A stretch of DNA of 20,415 bases from a virus. Each line of letters begins with the position of its first letter. Positions within the stretch are counted from its first letter, which is position 1. The stretch lies in IMG/VR virus record IMGVR_UViG_3300027777_000190, positions 1 through 20,415 of that record; one strand, given 5' to 3'. Both the position numbers and the translations under genes were made by a program. Shown here piece after piece: positions 1 to 6,618 of this stretch. The notes beneath the pieces are model-generated. The model did no database searches and had not been told where the DNA came from. It worked only from the letters and a program-made list of their open reading frames with translations.

Positions 1-1046
1 CCCGCCAATAAAGCCTGATTGCCAAATGTGCCAGTTGTATTTAATTCATTTAACCCTTGTTGCCGAGCCGCCATATCAACGTTAATACTTTGCAAGGCCG
101 CTTGGTTATACAAGTCATTTTTGCTCATTTCACGGTTTCTAAACGCAGCATCGTAGGCAGCTGTGCCTGGCGCTAACCCTTGATTTGCCAACGCTTGTTT
201 AAATGACGTATCGCCTTGTTGAATTGTTGGGTTTAACCGATCAAGAATAGCTTGTTGTGCATTAATACCTGCATTAGTAGGCATTTGCGTTAAATTGCTT
301 GTGTTTAATGATGTTTGCAACGGCACATAGCCTTGTGCTAAACCATAAGTATTGGCATTAACGTTACCGCTTGCCAAACCATAAGTATTTGCTTGAGTGT
401 TTGCTCTTGCTAATCCATAATCACCTGCGCCCAATCCCGTTTGCACATTAGAAACTTGTACAGGGTTATATCCCGCAATAGTTGATTGAATATTGCCCGA
501 TGGCGCAACTGTATTTTGAATGTTGCCTGAATTAGCAACTGTATTTTGAATAGGCGCTAAATTTGGATTAAACGATTGATTTAAAACGTTCTGAGCATTA
601 TTTGCGCCTGTCTGACCAAGATTAGCCAAAGCAGTTTGGACACGCATTTGAGCGTCAAGTGTTTGTTGCGCTTGCGGATTTAATGACTGCGTAATTGTTG
701 GTTGGCCGCCGCCAGTTGTAAATGCTTCACGGGTTGGCGCTGCACCTCGCTGTGCATTAGCTGCATCAAATCCTGCTTGATCAAAAGTTGTTTGACCGCT
801 TTCACCAGACCGATAATAAGAATTTGGATCAATTTTATTTGCGTTGTATTTAGCCAACGCTGTTTCGTATGAAGATTGGTCAAATGTCGGGTTTGAATAA
901 GTAACCGTTTGATTGCCAAACGGTGTGTACATATTTGGGTTAGACATAATATTGGATTGCTTTGCAGAGGCAAGATTATCAATACCTTGCTGCTTGGCTG
1001 CGCCGACATAATCCGGTGTTGGTGGTGCTGATGCTGACTTACCCAT
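1..1046 (-). CDS. Repeat-rich phage structural protein (3' end outside window)
   Basis: The minus-strand frame opens at ATG 1044-1046 and I see no in-frame stop down to base 1, so about 348 residues are visible and the C-terminus lies beyond the left edge. It begins MGKSASAPPTPDYVGAA, a beginning I associate with phage virion proteins encoded after the tail hub; some relatives are annotated as internal virion or ejection proteins. Composition is rich in Asn, Gln, Ala, Thr and Gly with no membrane segment. It holds a 12-residue tandem repeat around TYGLA and a 10-residue repeat around NTVA. Its ATG overlaps the stop of the acetyltransferase gene by 8 bases. A virion part injected with or attached to the short tail is an inference from position and composition; a fibre-like role is possible. 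Confidence 0.7.
   Translation of the reverse strand, partial: MGKSASAPPTPDYVGAAKQQGIDNLASAKQSNIMSNPNMYTPFGNQTVTYSNPTFDQSSYETALAKYNANKIDPNSYYRSGESGQTTFDQAGFDAANAQRGAAPTREAFTTGGGQPTITQSLNPQAQQTLDAQMRVQTALANLGQTGANNAQNVLNQSFNPNLAPIQNTVANSGNIQNTVAPSGNIQSTIAGYNPVQVSNVQTGLGAGDYGLARANTQANTYGLASGNVNANTYGLAQGYVPLQTSLNTSNLTQMPTNAGINAQQAILDRLNPTIQQGDTSFKQALANQGLAPGTAAYDAAFRNREMSKNDLYNQAALQSINVDMAARQQGLNELNTTGTFGNQALLA
318..425 (-). repeat. Three 36-bp in-frame tandem units (12-residue repeat, TYGLA core)
   Basis: Within the left partial gene, three consecutive 12-codon units each carry YGLA: (D)YGLARANTQA, NTYGLASGNVNA and NTYGLAQGYVPL. The 15-base core coding TYGLA recurs exactly 36 bases apart (336-350 and 372-386), with a more diverged third copy at 408-422. 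The in-frame spacing shows a protein-level duplication. Confidence 0.7.
474..551 (-). repeat. 30-bp in-frame tandem units (10-residue repeat, IQNTVA core)
   Basis: Two full 10-codon units (NSGNIQNTVA, PSGNIQSTIA) follow a half unit ending IQNTVA. At the DNA level a 17-base stretch at 505-521 recurs identically at 535-551. The unit length differs from the 36-bp repeats nearby, so the two arrays arose separately in the same gene. Confidence 0.7.
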
Positions 1047-1485
1047 TATTTACCCCTAGAAACCGGCAATTTTCTTTTGCCAATGTCAAAAATATAATAT
1101 CGCCATCCGGTGCTGCATTTTTAACCCTTGCTTCTTCAATAAAACCCATCTTAGTAACTAATTTTAAACTTTTTGCATGGGTACTGCTTACCGGCACAAT
1201 AATCTTTTTTACCTTACAAAACTCAAAAGGGTAACTAAATATCGCTTTTAAATACCCTTTTGTCATACGGCCTTCAATTGCTATATGGCACACAATCGAG
1301 GCTTTGTTCCAATTCTCGTAAATTACGCCTGCAATAATTTGACCATCATGCTCTAACCCAATTGCTTGCGAATTATCTGCAAAATACTTACCTTGTACTC
1401 GGTCAGCTACCCAATAGCCAATTACATCGCCCTGGACTATATGCCAGCCCAACCTTGTTGATAAACAATGTCCGTCGATGCCCAT
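1039..1485 (-). CDS. GNAT-family N-acetyltransferase
   Basis: This 148-residue protein has the layout of small phage GNAT acetyltransferases, which move an acetyl group from acetyl-CoA to an amine. A central strand (AIGLEHDGQIIAGVIYENW, about residues 41-59) is followed by CHIAIEGRMTKGYL, a C-terminal KIIVPVSSTHAKSLKLVTKMGF (Asn/Ser-x-x-S-x-K-L-x-x-x-x-GF type, about 94-115) and the family-like ending PDGDIIFLTLAKENCRFLG. The start is uncertain. ATG at 1485 has AAGGA 11 bases upstream but overlaps the tail gene by 49 bases; TTG at 1452 would give a product nearer the usual beginning VQGDVIG. The substrate is unknown; the place between two virion genes suggests a virion or host-surface amine. 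Confidence 0.8.
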   Translation of the reverse strand: MGIDGHCLSTRLGWHIVQGDVIGYWVADRVQGKYFADNSQAIGLEHDGQIIAGVIYENWNKASIVCHIAIEGRMTKGYLKAIFSYPFEFCKVKKIIVPVSSTHAKSLKLVTKMGFIEEARVKNAAPDGDIIFLTLAKENCRFLGVNNG

Positions 1486-2966
1486 AGAATTGTCGTTCCT
1501 TGAGAGGCCGTTTTAAATTGAGTTGCAGCGCAATAACCAATGCCAGTCACGCCTTGCCAGTTGTTTGTGATAACCGTATCTGTAGCCCAATAACCAACAT
1601 CCCATAGCGCAACGTCCCATTTTGCAGATACTTGTGGGCTAAAACTTAGCGCCGCAGTTGTGTCTGCCAAATCAAAATCCATGTTTAAACCAATAAAAAT
1701 TGATGGCGTACCGTTTGTGAAAATTGACGGTCTTGCTCTAGTAAAATACTTTTTTACCCCACGGGCATCAAAGTAGTTAAATGCTTGCAACGCGTAACCG
1801 TTTATATCGCTTGTGTCATTTGCGTAATTGTCATCCCATGCATGGGCAACAAATCCGTTACCGCCCCAATATGGTTCGTTTTCAAAAATTGTCCAACAAT
1901 TAGCATATTGGCCTGTAAAATTACACCATGCTTTAGTAATGTTATTCATCACATATTGCTGTTGCTGCCCTTCTTGAATTGGCACATTTACAGTCAAAGC
2001 GTTGTGTTTAGGATCAAAACTAATATCCCAACCAAAATTATCACCATAAGACTGCGTTGCCGCAGAAAATGCGCCTTGAATCTTGTCTGATAATGCAATT
2101 CTTGGGTCTAGTCTAGATGATTGAAGACTAGCGGCAAGTGGATAAAGACCGTTATAGGTAAGAATAATCATATCCCCGCCATACTTCATCAAGCATCGTT
2201 TGCCAACAGGCTTACCAATGCGCCAAACGCCCACTAGAGCAAATTTTGTAATATCTGATGGGTCAGTACCAGAATAAACAATAACCTCGCCATTGGAAGT
2301 TATGAACACTAGGTTATCGTCTACTCCATAGCCAGCATCAATTGTCCAAGTCCCCGCTGCAACTAAATATCCACCTAATTGAGCAACTGAACTCATGTCA
2401 ATTGCGTTTGCAGCACCTTGAATGGATAAGGTAGGTAAGTACCATGCTTTTAATGTTGATGCTTGCGTAAACCAAACTTGGTTTTTAAACGTGGTGATAT
2501 TGCTTAAAGTTGATGCGGTTACACCAGTAATGGTTGGATTTGTCCAAATCGATCCGTTATACAGCAACGGCGCATCAATTCCATTGACCGCATATAAGTA
2601 ACCACCGGCAGGCGTTGTGACGTTGGTATATTCCCATTTAGCGTTGCTTAAACTTGTCTTTACAGCTGCGCCAACAGCACCGCCATTGGTGCAGTCGTAA
2701 ATTGATGTTCCCGCAATTGCAAATAATTTGTCAATTGCGCCGCTTGAATAACCCATCAATGTCTGAACTTGACCTGAAATGCCGGTTGAATATTTTGTGT
2801 ATCCACCACGCAACACCACATTATTGACTGTGGGGAACAAATTGGTTAATTGAACGGCATCGAGCGTATCCATGTTTGCAATAGAATCTCGCACGTTCCA
2901 ACCACCAATAGGCGCTGGCAATGATTGAACACGAGCCGCCGCACCTTGAACAAGTCGGCTTGCCAT
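1437..2966 (-). CDS. P22 gp10-like tail hub / DNA stabilisation protein
   Basis: This 509-residue protein begins MASRLVQGAAARVQSLPAP and soon has GGWNVRDSIANMDTLDAV and LFPTVNNVVLRGGY. That is the recognisable beginning of phage tail proteins that I relate to P22 gp10, the packaged-DNA stabilisation factor with a beta-propeller body. The rest is beta-rich with repeated Trp/Gly strands (LFAIAGTSIYDC, YLYAVNGIDAPLLYNG, NGEVIVYSGTDPSDIT), as a propeller would show, and has no membrane segment. I chose the ATG at 2964-2966 over an in-frame ATG at 2984 because AAGGGAAAG sits just upstream and family members start MASR-like. It lies downstream of the connector gene but is separated from it by the plus-strand endonuclease gene. 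Family placement is from pattern memory. Confidence 0.75.
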   Translation of the reverse strand: MASRLVQGAAARVQSLPAPIGGWNVRDSIANMDTLDAVQLTNLFPTVNNVVLRGGYTKYSTGISGQVQTLMGYSSGAIDKLFAIAGTSIYDCTNGGAVGAAVKTSLSNAKWEYTNVTTPAGGYLYAVNGIDAPLLYNGSIWTNPTITGVTASTLSNITTFKNQVWFTQASTLKAWYLPTLSIQGAANAIDMSSVAQLGGYLVAAGTWTIDAGYGVDDNLVFITSNGEVIVYSGTDPSDITKFALVGVWRIGKPVGKRCLMKYGGDMIILTYNGLYPLAASLQSSRLDPRIALSDKIQGAFSAATQSYGDNFGWDISFDPKHNALTVNVPIQEGQQQQYVMNNITKAWCNFTGQYANCWTIFENEPYWGGNGFVAHAWDDNYANDTSDINGYALQAFNYFDARGVKKYFTRARPSIFTNGTPSIFIGLNMDFDLADTTAALSFSPQVSAKWDVALWDVGYWATDTVITNNWQGVTGIGYCAATQFKTASQGTTILWASTDIVYQQGWAGI

Positions 2967-2974
2967 GTTATACT
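2946..2974 (+). promoter_or_regulatory. Candidate sigma70 promoter driving the HNH gene
   Basis: TTGAAC (2946-2951), a 17-base spacer and TATACT (2969-2974) give close matches to host -35 and -10 boxes. TG at 2966-2967 one base before the -10 adds the extended -10 motif. Transcription would start near 2981, about 22 bases before the endonuclease ATG and just ahead of its GAGGGA ribosome site (2992-2997). The promoter lies inside the first codons of the opposing tail gene. Confidence 0.6.
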
Positions 2975-2992
2975 TTCCCTTCATTTAACATG
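2964..2992. promoter_or_regulatory. Perfect 7-bp inverted repeat over the tail-gene start and HNH promoter
   Basis: CATGTTA (2964-2970) and TAACATG (2986-2992) are exact inverse complements separated by 15 bases. In the minus-strand mRNA this folds into a hairpin whose loop carries the AAGGGAAAG ribosome site and whose 3' arm contains the AUG of the tail gene. On the plus strand the same repeat covers the -10 box and probable transcription start of the endonuclease gene. It could be an operator or an RNA switch; both are inference. Confidence 0.45.
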
Positions 2993-3003
2993 AGGGAATT
3001 ATT

Positions 3004-3489
3004 ATGGAACAATGGCGTGATGTTATTGGTTTTGAGGGTCTTTACCAAGTTTCTGATTTTGGCAATGTTAAAAACGCAAAAACCGGACTGATTAAAAAAC
3101 TTCAATTGAATAAAAGATTGAATCGTCCGCAAATTTGTTTGTCTAAATTTGATAAAGTGACCACTTTTTACCCGCACAAATTGGTTATGGAAGCGTTTGT
3201 AAGTAAACGACCAGAGGGAATGGAATGTTGCCATGCTGATGGCGATCCTTGGAATAATGCGTTGACCAATCTTCGATGGGATAACAGAACAAATAACAGC
3301 CAAGACAAGTTTAAACATGGCACGCAAAAGATGGGCGAAAAGCACCCAATGTCTAAATTGACTGTTGAAAAAGTTTTGGCAATTAGACAAGACAACCGTG
3401 TTCATAGAATTATTGCAATTGAACACGGAGTTAGCCAATCCGTTATTTCTGAAATTAAATCTAGAAAGTCTTGGGCACACGTTAGTTAA
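3004..3489 (+). CDS. Free-standing NUMOD4/HNH homing endonuclease
   Basis: This 161-residue protein has the three parts of phage HNH homing endonucleases. A NUMOD4 beginning (EQWRDVIGFEGLYQVSDFGNVK, residues 2-23) is followed by an HNH_3-type core with HKLVMEAF (58-65), CCHADGDPWNN (75-85) and LRW (90-92). A C-terminal helix-turn-helix follows (about 118-160, LTVEKVLAIR then HGVSQSVISEI). Such enzymes nick or cut DNA lacking the insertion and are copied in by repair. It is the only plus-strand gene. GAGGGA lies 6 bases before the ATG. Its last 8 bases overlap the end of the connector gene tail to tail. No intron or intein signs flank it, so I read it as a free-standing selfish gene between two virion genes. 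Confidence 0.9.
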   Translation: MEQWRDVIGFEGLYQVSDFGNVKNAKTGLIKKLQLNKRLNRPQICLSKFDKVTTFYPHKLVMEAFVSKRPEGMECCHADGDPWNNALTNLRWDNRTNNSQDKFKHGTQKMGEKHPMSKLTVEKVLAIRQDNRVHRIIAIEHGVSQSVISEIKSRKSWAHVS

Positions 3490-4390
3490 CCCCATAACCC
3501 GTGTCGGGCACGTTATCATACCCAATCAAAACTGTGCCTGGGCGTGGTGCAAACGACAAATTAGCTGCTGACGTATCTTGCGCCCGAACAATCTCGAATT
3601 CTTCAATATAATTTCGATACATTGCTGTGGTATCAAAGCCTTTAGCCTCAAAATACTTGAGTTTGGTAGCCAAAACCATCAAGCGATCTGGGTAAATACA
3701 AGTATCGTTGTCGGCAGTGAAAGATGTTTTTACAACGCCGGTATCTGATAACGCCCAACCATTTGACCGATATTCGTAACCTAACAACTCGTTAGTCGAA
3801 ACGCCAGGCCAAATCTGAAAGTATTTGCCAAGCAATCGGTAACGAATCCGTGGGCCAGTTGAGATAAAGCCAGACAACAGCCATTCCCATTGCTGTGGGC
3901 TTTCAGGACCAAGCATTTCCCAATGTTTCGATTTGTCCCAATGGGTTCTTGGAACGGTTGATTCGTAATCTGAGGGTAATGCGTACTTCACCTTTTCAAA
4001 AGTGATCGTAGCCCCTGTATACGTCCCTGTAGATGGCAAGTTGACGGTTACTTGCGTGGCTGAGTCAACCGACTCAATGTAACAAGCGTTTGAAATACCG
4101 TTGCCCACCACTTGATACGTTGAATCAAGCCCAGCAGTCGATGGGATGCCGGTGATGGTGTAAGTGTTCAGCGTCACGTTACCCGTTGTTTGGGTATAGA
4201 CCGTTGTGAATGTATATTGCTTTGTTAATTGCCGCCAGTCATGCTTTCTTAAAAATTCATAACCGGCAGCGTTCATTAACGCCAAGATTTGAATTACATC
4301 TTGGTTGGTATTTGATGCCACAGTAGTTGGCGTTGATACCCCAAGCTCATTAGTGACTTGGGTTACTAGCTGTAGCATCGTTGATGACAT
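3482..4390 (-). CDS. Putative head-tail connector (P22 gp4-like position)
   Basis: This 302-residue protein begins with an alpha-helical segment (QLVTQVTNELGV, then QILALMNAAGYEFLRKHDWRQL), a pattern typical of phage gp4/gp6-type adaptor proteins that dock below the portal. A beta-rich insert around residues 60-130 is followed by LPSDYESTVPRTHWD and a C-terminal helix (YRNYIEEFEIVRAQDT). It ends in FAPRPGTVLIGYDNVPDTGYG. The start ATG is directly after the upstream stop with AGAGGA before it; a second in-frame ATG at codon 5 is an alternative. Position directly before the gp10-like gene fits a P22-type gp4-gp10 stack. The function is inferred from order and helix layout, not from an unmistakable motif. 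Confidence 0.6.
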   Translation of the reverse strand: MSSTMLQLVTQVTNELGVSTPTTVASNTNQDVIQILALMNAAGYEFLRKHDWRQLTKQYTFTTVYTQTTGNVTLNTYTITGIPSTAGLDSTYQVVGNGISNACYIESVDSATQVTVNLPSTGTYTGATITFEKVKYALPSDYESTVPRTHWDKSKHWEMLGPESPQQWEWLLSGFISTGPRIRYRLLGKYFQIWPGVSTNELLGYEYRSNGWALSDTGVVKTSFTADNDTCIYPDRLMVLATKLKYFEAKGFDTTAMYRNYIEEFEIVRAQDTSAANLSFAPRPGTVLIGYDNVPDTGYGVN

Positions 4391-4927
4391 TTAGTCCTCT
4401 TTTTTTGGCCTCCCAACCTTCTTTTCTGATAATTGAGCCATCAAAGCCGCCATTTGCTCTTTAACTTCAGCAAGCTCTTGCTTTGTTTTTTCAATTTCAG
4501 TTTGACTTGAAGATTGGTTTTTAACTTGTAAATAACGCCTTGCCTGCTCTCGCAAGCCCACCGCACCCATGCCAATACGCTGCAATTGGTTATCGGTAGC
4601 GGTAGCAACTTGCTCAACGGTCTGAAACTTAAAAATTTGCAATTCTGCCATCTGCATATCGTTAAAGTTTTCAGGATCGTCTTGTACCCATTGTTTCAAC
4701 GGCACACCAATAATTTCTGCATTATTGTTTTGCATTTGAAAGTGCAACCATTGGCGAGGGAAACGCTGCTTATGATCGTCCCGAACGGGTTGATCAATAA
4801 TCGTCGTTTTATCGCCTGGCACTATGATTCTAACAAACGGCTTATCTTTATAAGGATCTTTATCGTAAACATAGAACTCGACATGTAGGTGAGAATCTGC
4901 GTTGAAAACATCGCTGTCTAAAGCCAA
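4391..4927 (-). CDS. Conserved phage protein with C-terminal coiled coil, TTG start
   Basis: This 178-residue protein starts (M)ALDSDVFNADSHLHVEF and contains VRIIVPGDKTT and FPRQWLHFQMQ, a combination I have seen in phage head modules without an assigned role. About residues 135-170 form a charged Gln/Glu/Lys coiled coil (TEIEKTKQELAEVKEQM), and the end KKVGRPKKED has a basic GRPKK element like an AT-hook. The frame is open to 4999, but I place the start at TTG 4925-4927. It lies one base after the upstream stop with AGGGG 6 bases ahead, and it begins where the conserved-looking sequence does. It may be an assembly factor or DNA-contacting virion protein; this is not established. Confidence 0.6.
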   Translation of the reverse strand: MALDSDVFNADSHLHVEFYVYDKDPYKDKPFVRIIVPGDKTTIIDQPVRDDHKQRFPRQWLHFQMQNNNAEIIGVPLKQWVQDDPENFNDMQMAELQIFKFQTVEQVATATDNQLQRIGMGAVGLREQARRYLQVKNQSSSQTEIEKTKQELAEVKEQMAALMAQLSEKKVGRPKKED

Positions 4928-4928
4928 T

Positions 4929-5291
4929 TTATGCCCCTGTGATTGAAACCCATGTAGTGGCGGAAGTTGCTGCCAACAGAATTGTTTTTGCTGTTGCAAC
5001 CGTTACGCTTGATGCAGCTGCGTTAATTGTGCTGCTTGTATTGTACGGATAAATTGTAATTGTTTGACCAGAATCATTACGAATAATGACCTGTGCGCCA
5101 ACTTCAGTCGGTGGCAATTTAACGCCAGTTGATGCAGACGAAGTGGTAATTGTGTTATTAACGGCTGAGATTTGCAACGCATCTGATGCAGTTGAACCTG
5201 TTGCAACTAAGCCAGTTGCACCGTCACCGCAAATTGTTGAAGCAGATAGTGGCGAGTTGCCTGCGCCTTGAATTCTTGATGGAAATGCCAT
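4929..5291 (-). CDS. Small Ser/Thr/Ala-rich virion-like protein
   Basis: This 120-residue protein is made largely of small residues (Ala, Ser, Thr, Val) with alternating strand patterns (QISAVNNTITTSS, GAQVIIRNDSGQTITIYPY, TILLAATSATTWVSITGA). It has no Cys pair, signal peptide or membrane segment. AAAGGA stands 6 bases before the ATG. Such compact beta-rich proteins in the head module are usually decoration or minor capsid proteins. I do not recognise a named family. The next gene begins two bases after its TAA, so the two are probably translated together. Confidence 0.6.
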   Translation of the reverse strand: MAFPSRIQGAGNSPLSASTICGDGATGLVATGSTASDALQISAVNNTITTSSASTGVKLPPTEVGAQVIIRNDSGQTITIYPYNTSSTINAAASSVTVATAKTILLAATSATTWVSITGA

Positions 5292-5306
5292 GATAGTCCT
5301 TTAAGT

Positions 5307-6074
5307 TTAATTACTCATTGCTTTTGCCATTTCGTGCAAAAGCCCATCGCCACATACTTCAATCGTGACATCTTCAAAGCCTGCCACGACATTCTGAAAA
5401 TCCGTTACTTGCTGTGCCATCCACGGCGCACACTTATAGGTTACATCGTTCACCATAGCGTCAATAATACGTTCGCCATTGTTACTTGTTTGCTCGTAAG
5501 CGTGGTGTTCGCCATTTCGATAGCTTGAATCCATGCCAAACATAAAGATACGTTTAAAGCCTTGCAACTTAGCCAATATCAACGACAAAATGCCAACAGT
5601 TGTAAACCCACCCATCAAATGAACTGGTCGAGCTTTTTCATGCTCAAGCAATTCATAAACACCAGGCGTATTGGCGTGTACTAGCACTACTTTGTAACCT
5701 TCCAACGCATCAAATATTGCATCGTCGCATTGGCTTGTAATGTAAAACGTAGTCGATTGCTGTGGATTTTGAACAAATCTCACGTTCTCTGGTCGAGCGT
5801 CTAACATTACCATCGCATCAGGAATAATGCCTTGCCCAATCATATAGTCGTAAGTGCCGTTTACAGCCCATACTTTTGCACCGTTTTGATGGCGTAACCG
5901 CAACTGGTCAATTGTGTCAACCAGACTTGGCCCACCACCAACAAGACAGACGCTGCCTTGGCGTGACTCGTCAAAATCAAACCAAGGCAGCGATCTTTTT
6001 ACGGATCGCTGCACATTGCCCAACAAAACGTCAGGCTCTGTGTTTCCAACTACATCAAGAACAGCTTCAATCAT
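5307..6074 (-). CDS. DUF115 / MptE-like (6-hydroxymethylpterin pyrophosphokinase-like) protein
   Basis: This 255-residue protein has VCLVGGGPSLVDTI (residues 42-55) and AVNGTYDYMIGQGIIPDAMVMLDARP (70-95). It also has GGFTTVGILSLILAKLQGFKRIFMFGMDSSY (155-185) followed by HHAYEQ. This is the pattern of DUF115/MAF_flag10 proteins, whose cellular members include archaeal MptE and flagellar glycosylation (Maf) factors. The GGGPSL loop resembles a nucleotide-sugar or phosphate-binding site. Its ATG overlaps the upstream stop by one base (TAATG), so it is expressed with the head genes. A role in adding or transferring nonulosonic-type sugars on virion or host is inference; pterin chemistry is less likely in a phage head module. 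Confidence 0.75.
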   Translation of the reverse strand: MIEAVLDVVGNTEPDVLLGNVQRSVKRSLPWFDFDESRQGSVCLVGGGPSLVDTIDQLRLRHQNGAKVWAVNGTYDYMIGQGIIPDAMVMLDARPENVRFVQNPQQSTTFYITSQCDDAIFDALEGYKVVLVHANTPGVYELLEHEKARPVHLMGGFTTVGILSLILAKLQGFKRIFMFGMDSSYRNGEHHAYEQTSNNGERIIDAMVNDVTYKCAPWMAQQVTDFQNVVAGFEDVTIEVCGDGLLHEMAKAMSN

Positions 6075-6607
6075 TAGGTAATTTGTGACTGTAGATGTGG
6101 ACGGTTGATGGTCACAGTGACCGTGGAAGTCGTAGAAGTAACGGTAGTCAGGTTGGCTGAACGAGCAGCAACAACTTGCAAGCCAGCAGATGCCAAGACT
6201 TTTACACGACCGGCTGTAGCCGACAAGAACAGAGTGACGTTAGGTGCAACGGTCACAGCAGTTTTCTTGATGACTGCATTACCAGCAATCTGATACCAAC
6301 CATAAAGACCCGCTGTGCAAGCCGACATAGCGACTGCAACAGGCACGTCTTGAACGGCGGTGTTGACAACCAAAGTTGTTTGATAAGTTGTAGCGTTGTA
6401 ACGCACAACCGAGCCAACAACAGTTGATGCCACGCCTAACAGCAAGATGAACTCGCCTTCGCCGTAAGTTGGATCAAATGCACGAACGATAGTACCTAAA
6501 ACAGCTGGGGGCGTTGGGATGGTCGTGCCGCCTGCTGTAGTAATACCAGAATCCGTTTGAGCAATTTGCAGGAGTCCTGCACGGGGTTCGTCGAATGTAT
6601 ATGCCAT
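6074..6607 (-). CDS. Probable head decoration / minor capsid protein
   Basis: This 177-residue beta-rich protein is encoded directly after the major capsid gene (11-base gap, AAGGA before the ATG). Segments such as FDPTYGEGEFILLLGVA, VRYNATTYQTTLVV and TAGLYGWYQIAGNAVIKKT resemble capsid-accessory proteins of the DUF2190/decoration type, though I cannot assign one firmly. The last third is unusually rich in Thr, Val and Ser (VTSTTSTVTVTI). No signal peptide, membrane segment or Cys-rich site is present. It most likely sits on or between coat subunits, as inferred from gene order. Confidence 0.6.
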   Translation of the reverse strand: MAYTFDEPRAGLLQIAQTDSGITTAGGTTIPTPPAVLGTIVRAFDPTYGEGEFILLLGVASTVVGSVVRYNATTYQTTLVVNTAVQDVPVAVAMSACTAGLYGWYQIAGNAVIKKTAVTVAPNVTLFLSATAGRVKVLASAGLQVVAARSANLTTVTSTTSTVTVTINRPHLQSQIT

Positions 6608-6618
6608 GATGGTTTTCC

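Noticed and set aside
1039-1234. Plus-strand open frames in the left 1.2 kb and minus-strand alternatives
   Set aside because: They are complements of the acetyltransferase and of the left structural gene, with poor composition and no ribosome site; the minus-strand frame at 680-1009 lies wholly inside the structural gene.
3470-3500. Terminator between the converging endonuclease and connector genes
   Set aside because: No G/C stem with a T tract on either strand.
2968-3525. Minus-strand open frame across the endonuclease
   Set aside because: It is the complement of the HNH gene, whose NUMOD4 and HNH motifs are unmistakable.
4929-4999. Possible +1 frameshift fusion between the 120-residue protein and the next gene
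   Set aside because: The frames overlap, but a TTG start with AGGGG directly after the stop explains the arrangement, and the overlapping codons look like shadow sequence.
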